DNA from: Liolophura sinensis
Lineage: Eukaryota > Mollusca > Polyplacophora > Chitonida > Chitonidae
Direction of reading: 5' to 3'
Length of the DNA stretch: 64,000 bases
Assembly: GCF_032854445.1 (NCBI RefSeq)
Contig: NC_088305.1
Location: forward strand, 18,401,717 to 18,465,716
The notes beneath the pieces were generated by a model. It was not told where the DNA came from. It saw only the letters and a program-made list of their open reading frames with translations, and searched no databases. Of the stretch, positions 59,401-64,000 are shown in pieces. The position numbers were made by a program, and so were the translations under genes. Positions within the stretch are counted from its first letter, which is position 1, and every line of letters begins with the position of its first letter.

Positions 59401-62400
59401 AAGGTGGTTGTCTGTCAGTTGCTCGAGAACAGGAGATGCGGGCCCAAAACTGGACTTGGATAGGGAATTCGTAGATTTTTCCTTGCCCTCACTGTTTGTG
59501 GGGACTCGATAACAGAAAAATGATGTCTGTGTGGCGTCTTGAGCAGTCTCGCATTCTTTGAAAACCAAGAACAGTCTTCTTTAAACATTGTAACAATGTT
59601 GCAGCTTGTACGTTTTCACCAATATGATGTGCATATCTGTACATCTCTTGCAAAAAAGTGCATCAGTAACTTGCCAATGTCAGGGGTTTAAATCTCTCTG
59701 TCTCTTTATAAGAGCTCATAAGCCCTCTATTGGTGGTAACTAAGGTAACTGTCGATGTTCACCTCTTCTGTCAGTCTGCTTTAATCCTTGTCTCTCTGAC
59801 ACACCCTAAGTTTTTCGCACTTTTGCCTTTTACCATGTGAAATGTTCAATTGAAACTTTGCACATGTGTCCAGAGTTCTGTGATAAAACCTCAAGACAGG
59901 TACAAGATTTTGTTCATTGACTTAGGAAGTTTTGCTTATTGGATTTTATCAAGTTCAAATCCAGCTCATTCTGGCTTCCTCTTCGGTCATATGTGGGAAG
60001 GTTTGTCAGCAACGTGCGGATGGCCTTTGGTTTCCTATATGCTTTGCCTGGTTTCCAGTCCACCATAATGCTGGCCACTGTCATATTATTGAGTCTGCCG
60101 TAAAACACCAGTTAAAGGAAATAAATCATTACATGTATACGACTGCATGTGACAGGGGAGCTGATAGGTAGCTATGTGTTTGGCAGCAATACTTTCAGAA
60201 CGTTTTCTTCTAATGTTATTTTCCAAAATTGTGTTTTTCTTCATTCTACACTCCATTCCTCATTTCCAGATCTGATTTTCTTCTAATGTTATTGTCCAAA
60301 ATTGTGTTTTTCTTCATTCTAAACTCCATTCCTCATGTTCAGATCTGATTTTCTTCTAATGTTATTTTCCAAAATTGTGTTTTTCTTCATTCTAAACTCC
60401 ATTCCTCATTTTCAGATCTGATTTTCTTCTGTTATTTCCAAAATTGTGTTTTTCTTCATTCTAAACTCCATTCCTCATGTTCAGATCTGATTTTCTTCTA
60501 ATGTTATTTTCCAAAATTGTGTTTTTCTTCATTCTACACTCCATTCCTCATTTCCAGATCTGATTTTCTTCTAATGTTATTTTCCAAAATTGTGTCTTTC
60601 TTCATTCTAAACTCCATTCCTCATTTTCAGATCTGATTTTCTTCTAATGTTATTTTCCAAAATTGTGTTTTTCTTCATTCTAAACTCCATTCCTCATTTT
60701 CAGATCTGATTTTCTTCTGTTATTTCCAAAATTGTGTTTTTCTTCATTCTAAACTCCATTCCTCATGTTCAGATCTGATTTTCTTCTAATGTTATTTTCC
60801 AAAATTGTGTTTTTCTTCATTCTACACTCCATTCCTCATTTCCAGATCTGATTTTCTTCTGTTATTTCCAAAATTGTGTTTTTCTTCATTCTAAACTCCA
60901 TTCCTCATGTTCAGATCTGATTTTCTTCTAATGTTATTTTCCAAAATTGTGTTTTTCTCCATTCTACACTCCATTCCTCATTTCCAGATCTGATTTTCTT
61001 CTAATGTTATTTTCCAAAATTGTGTTTTTCTTCATTCTAAACTCCATTCCTCATTTTCAGATCTGATTTTCTTCTAATGTTATTTTCCAAAATTGTGTTT
61101 TTCTTCATTCTAAACTCCATTCCTCATTTTCAGATCTGATTTTCTTCTGTTATTTCCAAAATTGTGTTTTTCTTCATTCTAAACTCCATTCCTCATTTTC
61201 AGATCTGATTTTCTTGTTATTTTCCAAAATTGTGTTTTTCTTCATTCTAAACTCCATTCCTCATTTTCAGATCTGATTTTCTTCTGTTATTTCCAAAATT
61301 GTGTTTTTCTTCATTCTAAACTCCATTCCTCATTTTCAAATCTGATTTTCTTCTAATGTTATTTCCCAAAATTGTGTTTTTCTTCATTCTAAACTCCATT
61401 CCTCATTTTCAAATCTGATTTTCTTCTAATGTTATTTTCCAAAATTGTGTCTTTCTTCATTCTAAACTCCATTCCTCATTTTCAAATCTGATTTTCTTCT
61501 AATGTTATTTTCCAAAATTGTGTTTTTCTTCATTCCTCATTTTCAAATCTGATTTTCTTCTAATGTTATTTTCCAAAATTGTGTTTTTCTTCATTCCTCA
61601 TTTTCAAATCTGATTTTCTTCTAATGTTATTTTCCAAAATTGTGTTTTTCTTCATTCCTCATTTTCAAATCTGATTTTCTTCTAATGTTATTTTCCAAAA
61701 TTGTGTTTTTCTTCATTCTAAACTTCCCTCCTCATTTTCAGATCTGATAACACCGAAGGAAGATGGGGAGATGTCGCCCACATACGATACCAGGGACCCC
61801 TTAAATAAAGCTTTAGGTGAGTATTTGGCTCCATAATCAGGGATCACTTGAGTCCTTGACAACATTGAGAGGCCTACAGTGTAGAAGTAACTTTCCCAGG
61901 TCCTCCAAATCATTTGTTTTTTTTTTTGTTTTGCTTGTAGGATATGGAAGACCCTTAAAATTGATAGTGCAAATGCAATGTGAGGGTTGTTTCTCAACAG
62001 GGACTCTGTTTGGTCGTAGGTTTAGGCTCGTCTTAATTCAAAAAATTTACAGTGTCACAATTTGTCAAAATGAATTTACGTCCTCGACAGGTCACAAATT
62101 TTGCAAGGCAAAACCATTGAAGAATTCGAGCACATAATCGCCTTTTGTAAAATCTTACGCTGTTGTTGTTGTCTATACATTAGTGCGTATACATTTTTTA
62201 CCATTTTTTTTAATTGAGTTCCAGCTCTTCTCCAAAACTAGGTAGCTGATAGGTCGTAGAAGTTACGCCCAATGGAGAGATTTACGACACGATTTGAGAA
62301 TCCAACGTAGGAAAAAGTTCCGTCTGACATAAATACCCAACATTGTCATATAGCTAAGACACTTTTGAGAAAAAACCTGGCGAACAACACCTTTTTGGGG

Positions 62401-63910
62401 AAATTTGTTTCCCCAACATAGTTGAAAATACTTCATTTCTTGCTGTGTACAGTGAAAGACTGAGAGTTAAGCCAAAAAAAGCCTTGAAAAAAAACGTGAA
62501 AATTTGAAATGATTGACGCGTAGGAAGGCTGCATAATACTAGACGACATTGTGCATGTACACGAACGTTTAACACATGGAGCGTTGTTGGTGGAATGTGT
62601 GGTGGAGGTCCAGGGGAGAATGACTAAGTCAGTTAAGATTAAACTGTAGAACTTGTACCTACCGTAAATCACCTACAGTCTCAAGGCATTTTTCATCAAC
62701 TTATCATTCTGCTGTATTTATTTATTTATTTGTTTGATTTGGTGTTTTACGCCGTACTCAAGAATATTTCACTTATACGAAGGCGGCCAGCATTATGGTG
62801 GGGGGACCCCACGACCATCCACATGTTGCTGGCAGATCTTCCCACATATGGCCGGACATTCTGCTGTAATACGTGAAGTATTGTGCGATTTACAATAAAT
62901 CACATTTCACGACATGTACAGGAAGAGCTAAAAGGGTTAGGCCTCAAATAACAAATAGGGCAATGTTAAAGTGAACAACCATTAAATCTGAAGTCATTCT
63001 CTTGTAGGTGTTCTGAAAATATTTTTAAAATTCTGAAAAGGATGGTCACTCGGTGTACCCAATGATGTTTATACTTTGTGTTCACATTATTGCCTAGGGC
63101 GATATCTCAAAAGTACTGCATGTATTGAGCTGTGCTCAAGTACATGTAAGGCACAAGAATTATAATACAATGGGATTGTTTCATCATCCATGCCTTGTTT
63201 ATGTATGAATTACAAGGCATAATCTTTTGTGATTTCAAATCAGTGTTAGGGTGCGAGAATATTATTGGTTTGAATACGCGGGTTACTGAGTGACAGATTA
63301 CCGAAGTACATGGTGTCAGTAACCCTCTTATTAATGCAGAAGACCAATGTACAGGCAAATTAATTCAGCATCGTCATTGTTTTCACAACTGAACAAAGGT
63401 AGGTAACCTAGGAACAGCTACATGAATAGTATCGGCTGCAGGATATGGGTATTTACGTGTACACCTCCCTCACGTGACTGTTGATGTCTAACAAAAAGCG
63501 CAGTACGTGTATTTTGTCTGATACGGGATTTACTGATCAATACACTGGATACTAACGCTCATTGAAGAAGAATTGTGAGACAAACGTGCTTTGCAAATTT
63601 CAATGCTTCAAGTTCTGTGTGAGCGCCCCTCTTTCCAAGAATTGAATAAATTCTGCAGTAAGTGAAATAAGTAGATGAAGGCCTTGAGAAATTGTTCAGA
63701 ATAAATGAAGTTTCATTATAGTAAAAATTGCTTTGTAACGGTAACTAAATCTCATCTGTTTTAGTGAATCTCTTCCGGATGTTGAATGCTGTGTCCAAGG
63801 ACAGTCAGGTTGGCCCCAGGACAAGTTTTACTGTAGCCTTCATCGATGAGGCCATTCGATGTGGACCAAAGTTTGCTCGCTATATTTTACAGTTTATGCC
63901 TCCTCAGATG
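32333..63910 (+). CDS. MED24: MED24, Mediator complex subunit 24 (21 exons, 3' end off window)
   Basis: Subunit of the Mediator tail module, which bridges DNA-bound activators and RNA polymerase II in the nucleus. Exons: 32333-32498, 33951-34033, 35154-35266, 37752-37966, 39447-39570, 40380-40539, 41524-41637, 43127-43254, 44495-44581, 47308-47410, 49638-49780, 50116-50236, 50660-50829, 52324-52423, 53297-53472, 56070-56301, 57633-57867, 58802-58860, 59258-59348, 61742-61816, 63765-63910. All introns are GT-AG and all phases match, giving 947 codons; vertebrate MED24 has about 990, so only the C-terminal 40-odd residues are missing. Recognisable blocks include KAWRERWSD (residues 23-31), LILRAEPTVTSIMK (418-431), LLFDISFLMLCH (in exon 12), the basic linker RRGRKRSRKD (830-839) and the conserved C-terminal region from RDPLNKAL (891) to LQFMPPQ (about 940-946). 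An in-frame TGA 18 bases upstream supports the ATG. Five splice junctions are tandemly duplicated into introns. Confidence 0.95.
32499..33282. other. MED24 intron 1, 5' part
   Basis: No repeat or gene is recognised before the 57-bp array. Confidence 0.5.
33283..33745. repeat. 57-bp minisatellite in MED24 intron 1, 8 copies
   Basis: CCAATGG starts at 33,301, 33,358, 33,415, 33,472, 33,529, 33,586, 33,643 and 33,700, a strict 57-bp period. Because 57 is a multiple of three, long open frames appear on both strands; these are by-products of the array. Confidence 0.97.
33951..34033 (+). CDS. MED24: MED24 exon 2
   Basis: Acceptor TTATTTGCAG, donor CAT/GTGAGT. Residues 56-83, including LVGPNPNKIVLSFLRHAV, which matches the GPSPNPLILSYLKYAI block of vertebrate MED24. 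Confidence 0.93.
34034..35153. other. MED24 intron 2
   Basis: AT-rich. No repeat or gene is recognised. Confidence 0.5.
35154..35266 (+). CDS. MED24: MED24 exon 3
   Basis: Acceptor TTGTTTGAACAG, donor GAG/GTAAGT. Residues 84-120 plus two bases, starting VIRYSAVFDSIVKYEDINKH. Confidence 0.93.
35267..36809. other. MED24 intron 3, 5' part
   Basis: Contains a dispersed repeat (36,338-36,460) related to 46,755-46,870: both share GCATAAAAATACTTT-like and TTTGAAT, TGGGCTTTATG-like blocks in order. Confidence 0.5.
36810..37006 (-). mobile_element. SINE family A in MED24 intron 3, antisense
   Basis: Tail TTTATTTATTTGATTGGTGT, body with AACCCACAACCATCCGCAGG, ending at the B-box complement GGACTTAAACTCACAGCGAC. 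The A-box end is missing. Confidence 0.88.
37566..37691 (+). mobile_element. SINE family A in MED24 intron 3, 3' fragment
   Basis: GGGTTTGCCAGCAACC, CCCCATAATGCTGGCCACTG and TAAGTGAAATGTTCTTTAGT lead to an ATTAAATAAATAAATAAATA tail. Internal deletion. Confidence 0.8.
37752..37966 (+). CDS. MED24: MED24 exon 4
   Basis: Acceptor TTTCACTTTCAG, donor TCAG/GTGTGC. Codons 121-192, including LQSLSYWFLTCILKRLQDNK and SLLYIARMEES (vertebrate ALLHIAKLEEA block). Confidence 0.93.
38138..38265 (-). mobile_element. SINE family B tail in MED24 intron 4
   Basis: A (GAGT)n run at 38,141-38,162 is followed by GGGGTTTAACAATTTTTCAG, TCATATGATGACAAAGGAGT and GACGGATTTCCACCACTCTA, the reverse complement of the family B 3' half. 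Confidence 0.78.
38651..38790 (+). mobile_element. SINE family A in MED24 intron 4, 3' half
   Basis: GTATGTGGGAAGGTCTGCCA, GCAACCTGCTGATGGTCGTG and CTCCCACCATAATGCTGGCC, ending ACACCAATCAAATAATG. Confidence 0.88.
38791..39446. other. MED24 intron 4, 3' part
   Basis: No repeat or gene is recognised. Confidence 0.5.
39447..39570 (+). CDS. MED24: MED24 exon 5
   Basis: Acceptor TTCTGACAG, donor ACAG/GTAATT. Codons 193-233, including EVDIRGTLSQLPQGYIPNPL. Confidence 0.93.
39613..39770. repeat. Short tandem array in MED24 intron 5
   Basis: Two units of about 65 bp contain CACAGATGGTCAACAGTACA, GATTGCTAGCTGT and GGTAAAGGGTACAGG, followed by a partial third. Units repeatedly show ACAGGNGGTAAG, which resembles a donor site, but similarity to the exon 5 junction is too weak to claim derivation. 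Confidence 0.7.
39776..40010 (-). mobile_element. SINE family A, broken antisense copy in intron 5
   Basis: TTTATTTGGTGTTTTTATGT at 39,780 and TAAGGATATTTCACTTATGT with GGTGAAAGGAAACCGGACAG (39,937-39,981) are two diverged pieces of the family A 3' half. Confidence 0.5.
40380..40539 (+). CDS. MED24: MED24 exon 6
   Basis: Acceptor TTCATGTTGCAG, donor CAG/GTGAAC. Codons 234-287, ending with LNPTNNIQPFVEQLFVIKKL (vertebrate MNLTGETQSLVEQLTMVKRM block). Confidence 0.93.
40672..40887 (+). mobile_element. SINE family A, diverged copy in MED24 intron 6
   Basis: Head with GCCGAGTGGTTATCATGCTA and GTGAGTTCAAATCCAGC, tail CACCAATCAAATAAATA. The centre is partly deleted. Confidence 0.75.
41028..41298 (+). 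mobile_element. SINE family A, full copy in MED24 intron 6
   Basis: From CACTGTGGCTCAATCGGTTA (A box), GTGAGTTCAAGTCCAGCTCA (B box) and GCAACCTGCAGATGGTCGTG to the ATCAAATAAAAAAATAAATA tail. Confidence 0.92.
41524..41637 (+). CDS. MED24: MED24 exon 7
   Basis: Acceptor TCTGTTCCTCCAG, donor AAG/GTATTC. Codons 288-325, both ends in phase 0. Includes ELFRACYMGLIDSTGKHEER and WAAFTFLK (vertebrate WTAFTFLK). Confidence 0.94.
41638..42295. other. MED24 intron 7, 5' part
   Basis: No gene or repeat is recognised. Confidence 0.5.
42296..42615. repeat. 41-bp minisatellite in MED24 intron 7, about 8 copies
   Basis: TGTACCCTGAT-type markers recur at 42,323, 42,364, 42,405, 42,444, 42,486, 42,527, 42,568 and 42,608. 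Units also carry GGTTATAATGCCATAGATTA. Confidence 0.88.
43127..43254 (+). CDS. MED24: MED24 exon 8
   Basis: Acceptor GAATCTGTTTCAG, donor CAA/GTGAGT. Codons 326-367. LPQVLIRVKNSFNGRDFSED matches the conserved IPQVLVKLK block. Confidence 0.94.
43423..44298. repeat. 87-bp minisatellite in MED24 intron 8, 10 copies
   Basis: CATTGAATGTTGC starts at 43,427 and recurs every 87 bp with few substitutions. As 87 is a multiple of three, one plus-strand frame stays open for about 306 codons (a 29-residue Cys-rich repeat) and a minus-strand frame is also open. Placement inside an intron and absence of signals argue against a gene. Confidence 0.97.
44495..44581 (+). CDS. MED24: MED24 exon 9
   Basis: Acceptor CTTGTGTTTCAG, donor AGAAG/GTGATA. 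Codons 368-396. The CNCDC motif at the exon 8-9 join and GECHKHGLLSE match vertebrate CNCDC and ECGKQGLLSE. Confidence 0.94.
44582..45559. other. MED24 intron 9, 5' part
   Basis: AT-rich. No gene or repeat is recognised. Confidence 0.5.
45560..46374. repeat. Dispersed repeats in MED24 intron 9
   Basis: TAGTCCGAGCTGGCTCTGAT followed by GTTAGGTTTGGCAAATTTTG (45,612-45,651) is the near reverse complement of 54,580-54,625. AACTGCATCAGGTTTTTAAA with TGGAGCAG (45,933-45,962) matches 13,010-13,035. Segment 46,225-46,310 matches 16,684-16,806. They are probably non-autonomous transposon remnants. Confidence 0.6.
46375..46575. repeat. Short irregular repeat (about 20 bp) in MED24 intron 9
   Basis: TTTTAGAGGTCAACATTG and TTTTAGAGGACAACATTG alternate about nine times with small length changes. 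Confidence 0.85.
47308..47410 (+). CDS. MED24: MED24 exon 10
   Basis: Acceptor TTCATATCTCAG, donor ATGAAG/GTATGG. Codons 397-431. LILRAEPTVTSIMK matches vertebrate LILRAEPTVTNILK. The last 27 exon bases plus the donor are the founder unit of a 40-copy array in the following intron. Confidence 0.95.
47384..49447 (+). repeat. 52-bp array spanning the exon 10 donor, 40 units
   Basis: The first unit starts inside exon 10 (GAACCCACAGTCACCAGTAT at 47,384) and includes the donor. The last starts at 49,412, exactly 39 periods of 52 bp later. Each unit repeats 27 exonic and 25 intronic bases. About 30 units keep GT at the donor position (GAAG/GTATGG or GAAG/GTCTGA); about ten have GGCTTGG, GGGCTGG or AGGCTGG instead. 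A block of 13-14 units is itself duplicated (marker CACTAGTATTG at 48,435, 49,163 and 49,319). Reading on from exon 10 meets TGA at 47,435. Confidence 0.97.
49638..49780 (+). CDS. MED24: MED24 exon 11
   Basis: Acceptor TTTGTTTTGCCCAG, donor GTAAG/GTGAGA. Codons 432-478. Contains LGVLSHMSCGKSFELILAAA, matching vertebrate LGVLGHMLSGKSLDLLLAAA. Confidence 0.95.
49811..49878 (+). repeat. Duplicate of the exon 11 end and donor in intron 11
   Basis: TCAAGCTGATACTG followed by GGCTGCCACGGGCAACCTGC and AGGGCTTCTCTGTCAAACTA repeats exon 11 at an offset of 97 bp, including a donor-like AAG/GTGG. About 90% identical over the last 60 exon bases. Confidence 0.93.
49880..50040. repeat. Segment shared with MED24 intron 8
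   Basis: TTATTCAAGCCTGTTCTGAA with GGAATTATTCTGTGTAGACT and CTCCAAAATCAGATAAAA resembles 43,305-43,412 in the same order. It directly follows the exon 11 duplicate here and directly precedes the 87-bp array there. Confidence 0.65.
50116..50236 (+). CDS. MED24: MED24 exon 12
   Basis: Acceptor TTTTGTTTTCAG, donor GAG/GTACTC. Codons 479-519. LLFDISFLMLCHITQIYGTE matches vertebrate LLFDISFLMLCHVAQTYGSE. Confidence 0.95.
50660..50829 (+). CDS. MED24: MED24 exon 13
   Basis: Acceptor TTTCTGTTTGCAG, donor ACTAG/GTCAGT. Codons 520-575, with CLPDEGKYKSIDNSGPTDSL and a LDSLLSQM block. Confidence 0.93.
50961..51065 (+). mobile_element. SINE family A, degenerate 3' fragment in intron 13
   Basis: TTTCCCCTGGTTTCTGATCG, CTTCCACTATAACC and GAAGTATTGTTGAGTAGGGC are diverged family A segments in the right order. 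Confidence 0.5.
51066..51700. other. MED24 intron 13, middle
   Basis: No gene is recognised. A short AAATTTAAATTTAAATTT run lies near 51,120. Confidence 0.5.
51701..51812 (+). mobile_element. SINE family A, 3' part, in intron 13
   Basis: AACTGCGGATGGTCGTGGGT through GTATAAGTGAAATACTCTTG to the CACCAATCAAATAAATGAAT tail, with an internal deletion. Confidence 0.85.
51848..52092 (+). mobile_element. SINE family A, diverged near-full copy in intron 13
   Basis: GGGGCTGAGGTGGTTAGTGT (A-box area), GAGTTCAGGTCCACTTCATT (B-box area), CTCTCTAGCATATGTGGGAA and ATAAGTGAAACATTCTTGAA are in family order. Confidence 0.8.
52324..52423 (+). CDS. MED24: MED24 exon 14
   Basis: Acceptor CTTTTCTGTGCAG, donor AAG/GTACAG. 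Codons 576-609. QKWNEVCMNAPFAVQEVLFA and WEQGV match the vertebrate MKWHEACLSISAAILEILNA-WENGV region. Confidence 0.94.
52553..52800 (-). mobile_element. SINE family A, antisense copy in intron 14
   Basis: TTATTTATTTGATTGGTGTT tail, GACCATCCACAGGTTGCTGG body, and a diverged head region (GGTCATCGCACTGTGCTGGT). Confidence 0.88.
53003..53250 (+). mobile_element. SINE family A, copy in intron 14
   Basis: GGCGTCTCCGTGCCCCTAGG head, ACTGTGAGTGCAAGTCCAGC B-box region, GTCAGCAACCTGCAGATGGT body, AACAATCAAATAAATAAAAC tail. Confidence 0.85.
53297..53472 (+). CDS. MED24: MED24 exon 15
   Basis: Acceptor GCTATTTTTTTAG, donor AAAG/GTAAGG. Codons 610-667, including CLPIVVSAWLCSYINTVGEE and YYNER (completed in exon 16; vertebrate FYNER). 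Confidence 0.94.
53473..54494. other. MED24 intron 15, 5' part
   Basis: No gene is recognised. Confidence 0.5.
54495..54640. repeat. Dispersed repeat in MED24 intron 15
   Basis: TTTTTAAATGGAGCGCGCTC and CAAAATTTTGCCAAACCTGA-TGTCAGAGCCAACTCGGACT match, inverted or direct, segments near 45,612-45,651 and 13,010-13,100. Confidence 0.65.
54641..55921. other. MED24 intron 15, 3' part
   Basis: AT-rich. No gene or known repeat is recognised. Confidence 0.5.
55922..56069 (+). repeat. Three upstream copies of the exon 16 acceptor
   Basis: GTCACACCTSATGGTGTCTA-type exon starts, each after a pyrimidine-rich CAG, lie at 55,922, 55,971 and 56,020 (TTCACACCTGG). Then comes the real exon 16 start at 56,070. 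Spacing is 49, 49 and 50 bp. Using any of the three would bring an in-frame TGA within 25-28 bases (for example 55,996-55,998). Confidence 0.93.
56070..56301 (+). CDS. MED24: MED24 exon 16
   Basis: Acceptor CTTTGTTTTTCAG, donor AGA/GTTAGT. Codons 668-745. Includes SLHTLEQILNLCGSDWLCDQ, matching the vertebrate SIHIFDTLLHMGGVYWFCNN region. Confidence 0.94.
56302..57632. other. MED24 intron 16
   Basis: An (ATTC)n run lies at 57,190-57,210. No gene or known repeat is recognised. Confidence 0.5.
57633..57867 (+). CDS. MED24: MED24 exon 17
   Basis: Acceptor TTGATTGTTTTCAG, donor AAAG/GTAAAA. Codons 746-823. Includes LEPLTLSLLLHTLPTLLQSS and DPRGYTLAKLCVMCISSAYT (vertebrate DPPGTALAKLAVWCALSSYS). 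Confidence 0.95.
57846..58690 (+). repeat. 45-bp array spanning the exon 17 donor, about 18 units
   Basis: The exon end ACTGCTAAGACGGCTCATAA-AG/GTAAAAAC is echoed by intron units such as ACTGCTAAGATAGGTCATAA-AG/GTAAAAGC (58,079-58,110). CATAAAGG recurs at 57,861, 57,958, 58,003, 58,048, 58,093, 58,138 and 58,183, then again at about 58,281. From 58,327 a second subtype, CACATAGGCAAAAATATAAC, continues the 45-bp period to about 58,690. Most units have GGC rather than GGT at the donor position. A 15-residue frame (HTAKIGHKGKNTQSV) stays open in the array. Confidence 0.92.
58802..58860 (+). CDS. MED24: MED24 exon 18
   Basis: Acceptor TTCTTTGCTTAG, donor GAG/GTAAGG. Codons 824-843: the basic stretch RRGRKRSRKDVDLE corresponds to vertebrate RQKKRHREDIED, a putative nuclear-localisation-like linker. 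Confidence 0.92.
59258..59348 (+). CDS. MED24: MED24 exon 19
   Basis: Acceptor CTGATTGATAG, donor CTAG/GTGAGC. Codons 844-873, a charged, poorly conserved linker (ESESRPSKQRRIQDP-like). The acceptor is weak; the phase fit with both neighbours supports the exon. Confidence 0.82.
59383..59740 (+). mobile_element. SINE family E-like element in intron 19
   Basis: The tRNA-like head CACAGTCTAGTGGTTAAAGG is followed by a body whose interior (TTTCACCAATATGATGTGCA, CATCAGTAACTTGCCAATGT) recurs at 31,610-31,680. Confidence 0.55.
59945..60122 (+). mobile_element. SINE family A, partial copy in intron 19
   Basis: AAGTTCAAATCCAGCTCATT, CTTCGGTCATATGTGGGAAG, GTCAGCAACGTGCGGATGGC and CACCATAATGCTGGCCACTG, with a shortened tail GTAAAACACCAGTTAAAGGA. 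The A-box end is missing. Confidence 0.85.
60196..61748 (+). repeat. 73-bp array spanning the exon 20 acceptor, 22 junctions
   Basis: The unit runs from ATCTGATTTTCTTCTAATGT through TTCTTCATTCTAAACTCC to CATTCCTCATTTTCAG. Full units are 73 bp and a shorter form is about 68 bp. Twenty-two junctions are present. The last (61,741/61,742) is the real exon 20 acceptor. Fifteen distal copies read CAG/ATCTG, whereas the six nearest the exon (61,340-61,670) all read CAA/ATCTG, so their AG is lost. The three nearest also lack the TCTAAACTCC branch-point-like stretch. Confidence 0.97.
61742..61816 (+). CDS. MED24: MED24 exon 20
   Basis: Acceptor CTCATTTTCAG, donor TTAG/GTGAGT. Codons 874-898, ending TRDPLNKAL, which matches vertebrate MRDPLNRVL. 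Confidence 0.93.
61817..62712. other. MED24 intron 20, 5' part
   Basis: No gene or repeat is recognised. Confidence 0.5.
62713..62857 (-). mobile_element. SINE family A, antisense 3' part in intron 20
   Basis: TTTATTTATTTATTTGTTTG tail, GTTTTACGCCGTACTCAAGA, CCAGCATTATGGTGGGGG, CACGACCATCCACATGTTGC, ending at CTTCCCACATATGGCCGGA. Confidence 0.88.
62858..63764. other. MED24 intron 20, 3' part
   Basis: No gene or repeat is recognised. Confidence 0.5.
63765..63910 (+). CDS. MED24: MED24 exon 21
   Basis: Acceptor TCATCTGTTTTAG, donor CAGATG/GTAAGT. Codons 899-947, including NLFRMLNAVSKDSQVGPRTS and ARYILQFMPPQ (vertebrate LQFMPF). Ends in phase 0. The remaining C-terminal codons are beyond 64,000. 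Confidence 0.95.
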
Positions 63911-64000
63911 GTAAGTAAATAGTAATAAGCTGGTATATTACAGTAATAATAAGAGTTTATCAAGGGTACCTGTGTAAAGGAAAAAAATAAATTAAGGGCA

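Overview
This is a stretch of animal nuclear DNA. Genes are split by GT-AG introns, intergenic sequence is AT-rich, and tRNA-derived SINEs, Ty3/gypsy remnants, a MITE and many tandem arrays are scattered throughout. The dominant SINE family, together with SINEs ending in TCAC-type repeats, suggests a marine lophotrochozoan, most likely a mollusc. That placement rests on impression, not on a search.

Layout. Positions 1-18,000 are mostly repeats. They hold two probable terminal exons of an unrecognised gene (3511-4265), a 71-bp satellite (4706-5478), a TA-flanked MITE (5712-5949), and a repeat-rich block (11,000-15,900) with decayed RecQ-like and PIF1-like helicase fragments and a 1.2-kb direct duplication. 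A single-exon beta-1,3-galactosyltransferase-family gene lies at 18,165-19,217. A 202-bp satellite follows (21,357-22,290), then a perfect 31-bp hairpin (23,334-23,403). Two convergent, broken Ty3/gypsy elements (24,500-26,165 plus; 26,409-30,345 minus) each carry a SINE inserted in their coding sequence.

From 32,333 to the right edge lies one large gene, MED24 (Mediator subunit 24). I can place 21 exons on the plus strand. They join in phase to 947 codons, and the last exon or exons lie beyond the window. MED24 is a tail-module subunit of Mediator, which links transcription factors to RNA polymerase II.

The most unusual feature is in the MED24 introns. At five separate exon-intron junctions, a sequence spanning the splice site itself has been tandemly copied into the adjacent intron. 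These are the exon 10 donor (40 copies at exactly 52 bp), the exon 11 donor (one extra copy), the exon 16 acceptor (three extra copies), the exon 17 donor (about 18 units of 45 bp) and the exon 20 acceptor (21 upstream copies of about 73 bp). The junction I infer to be used is always the one next to the exon body. In the exon 20 array, the six copies nearest the real acceptor have all lost the acceptor AG. I do not recognise this as a described phenomenon; it is the main candidate for something new here.
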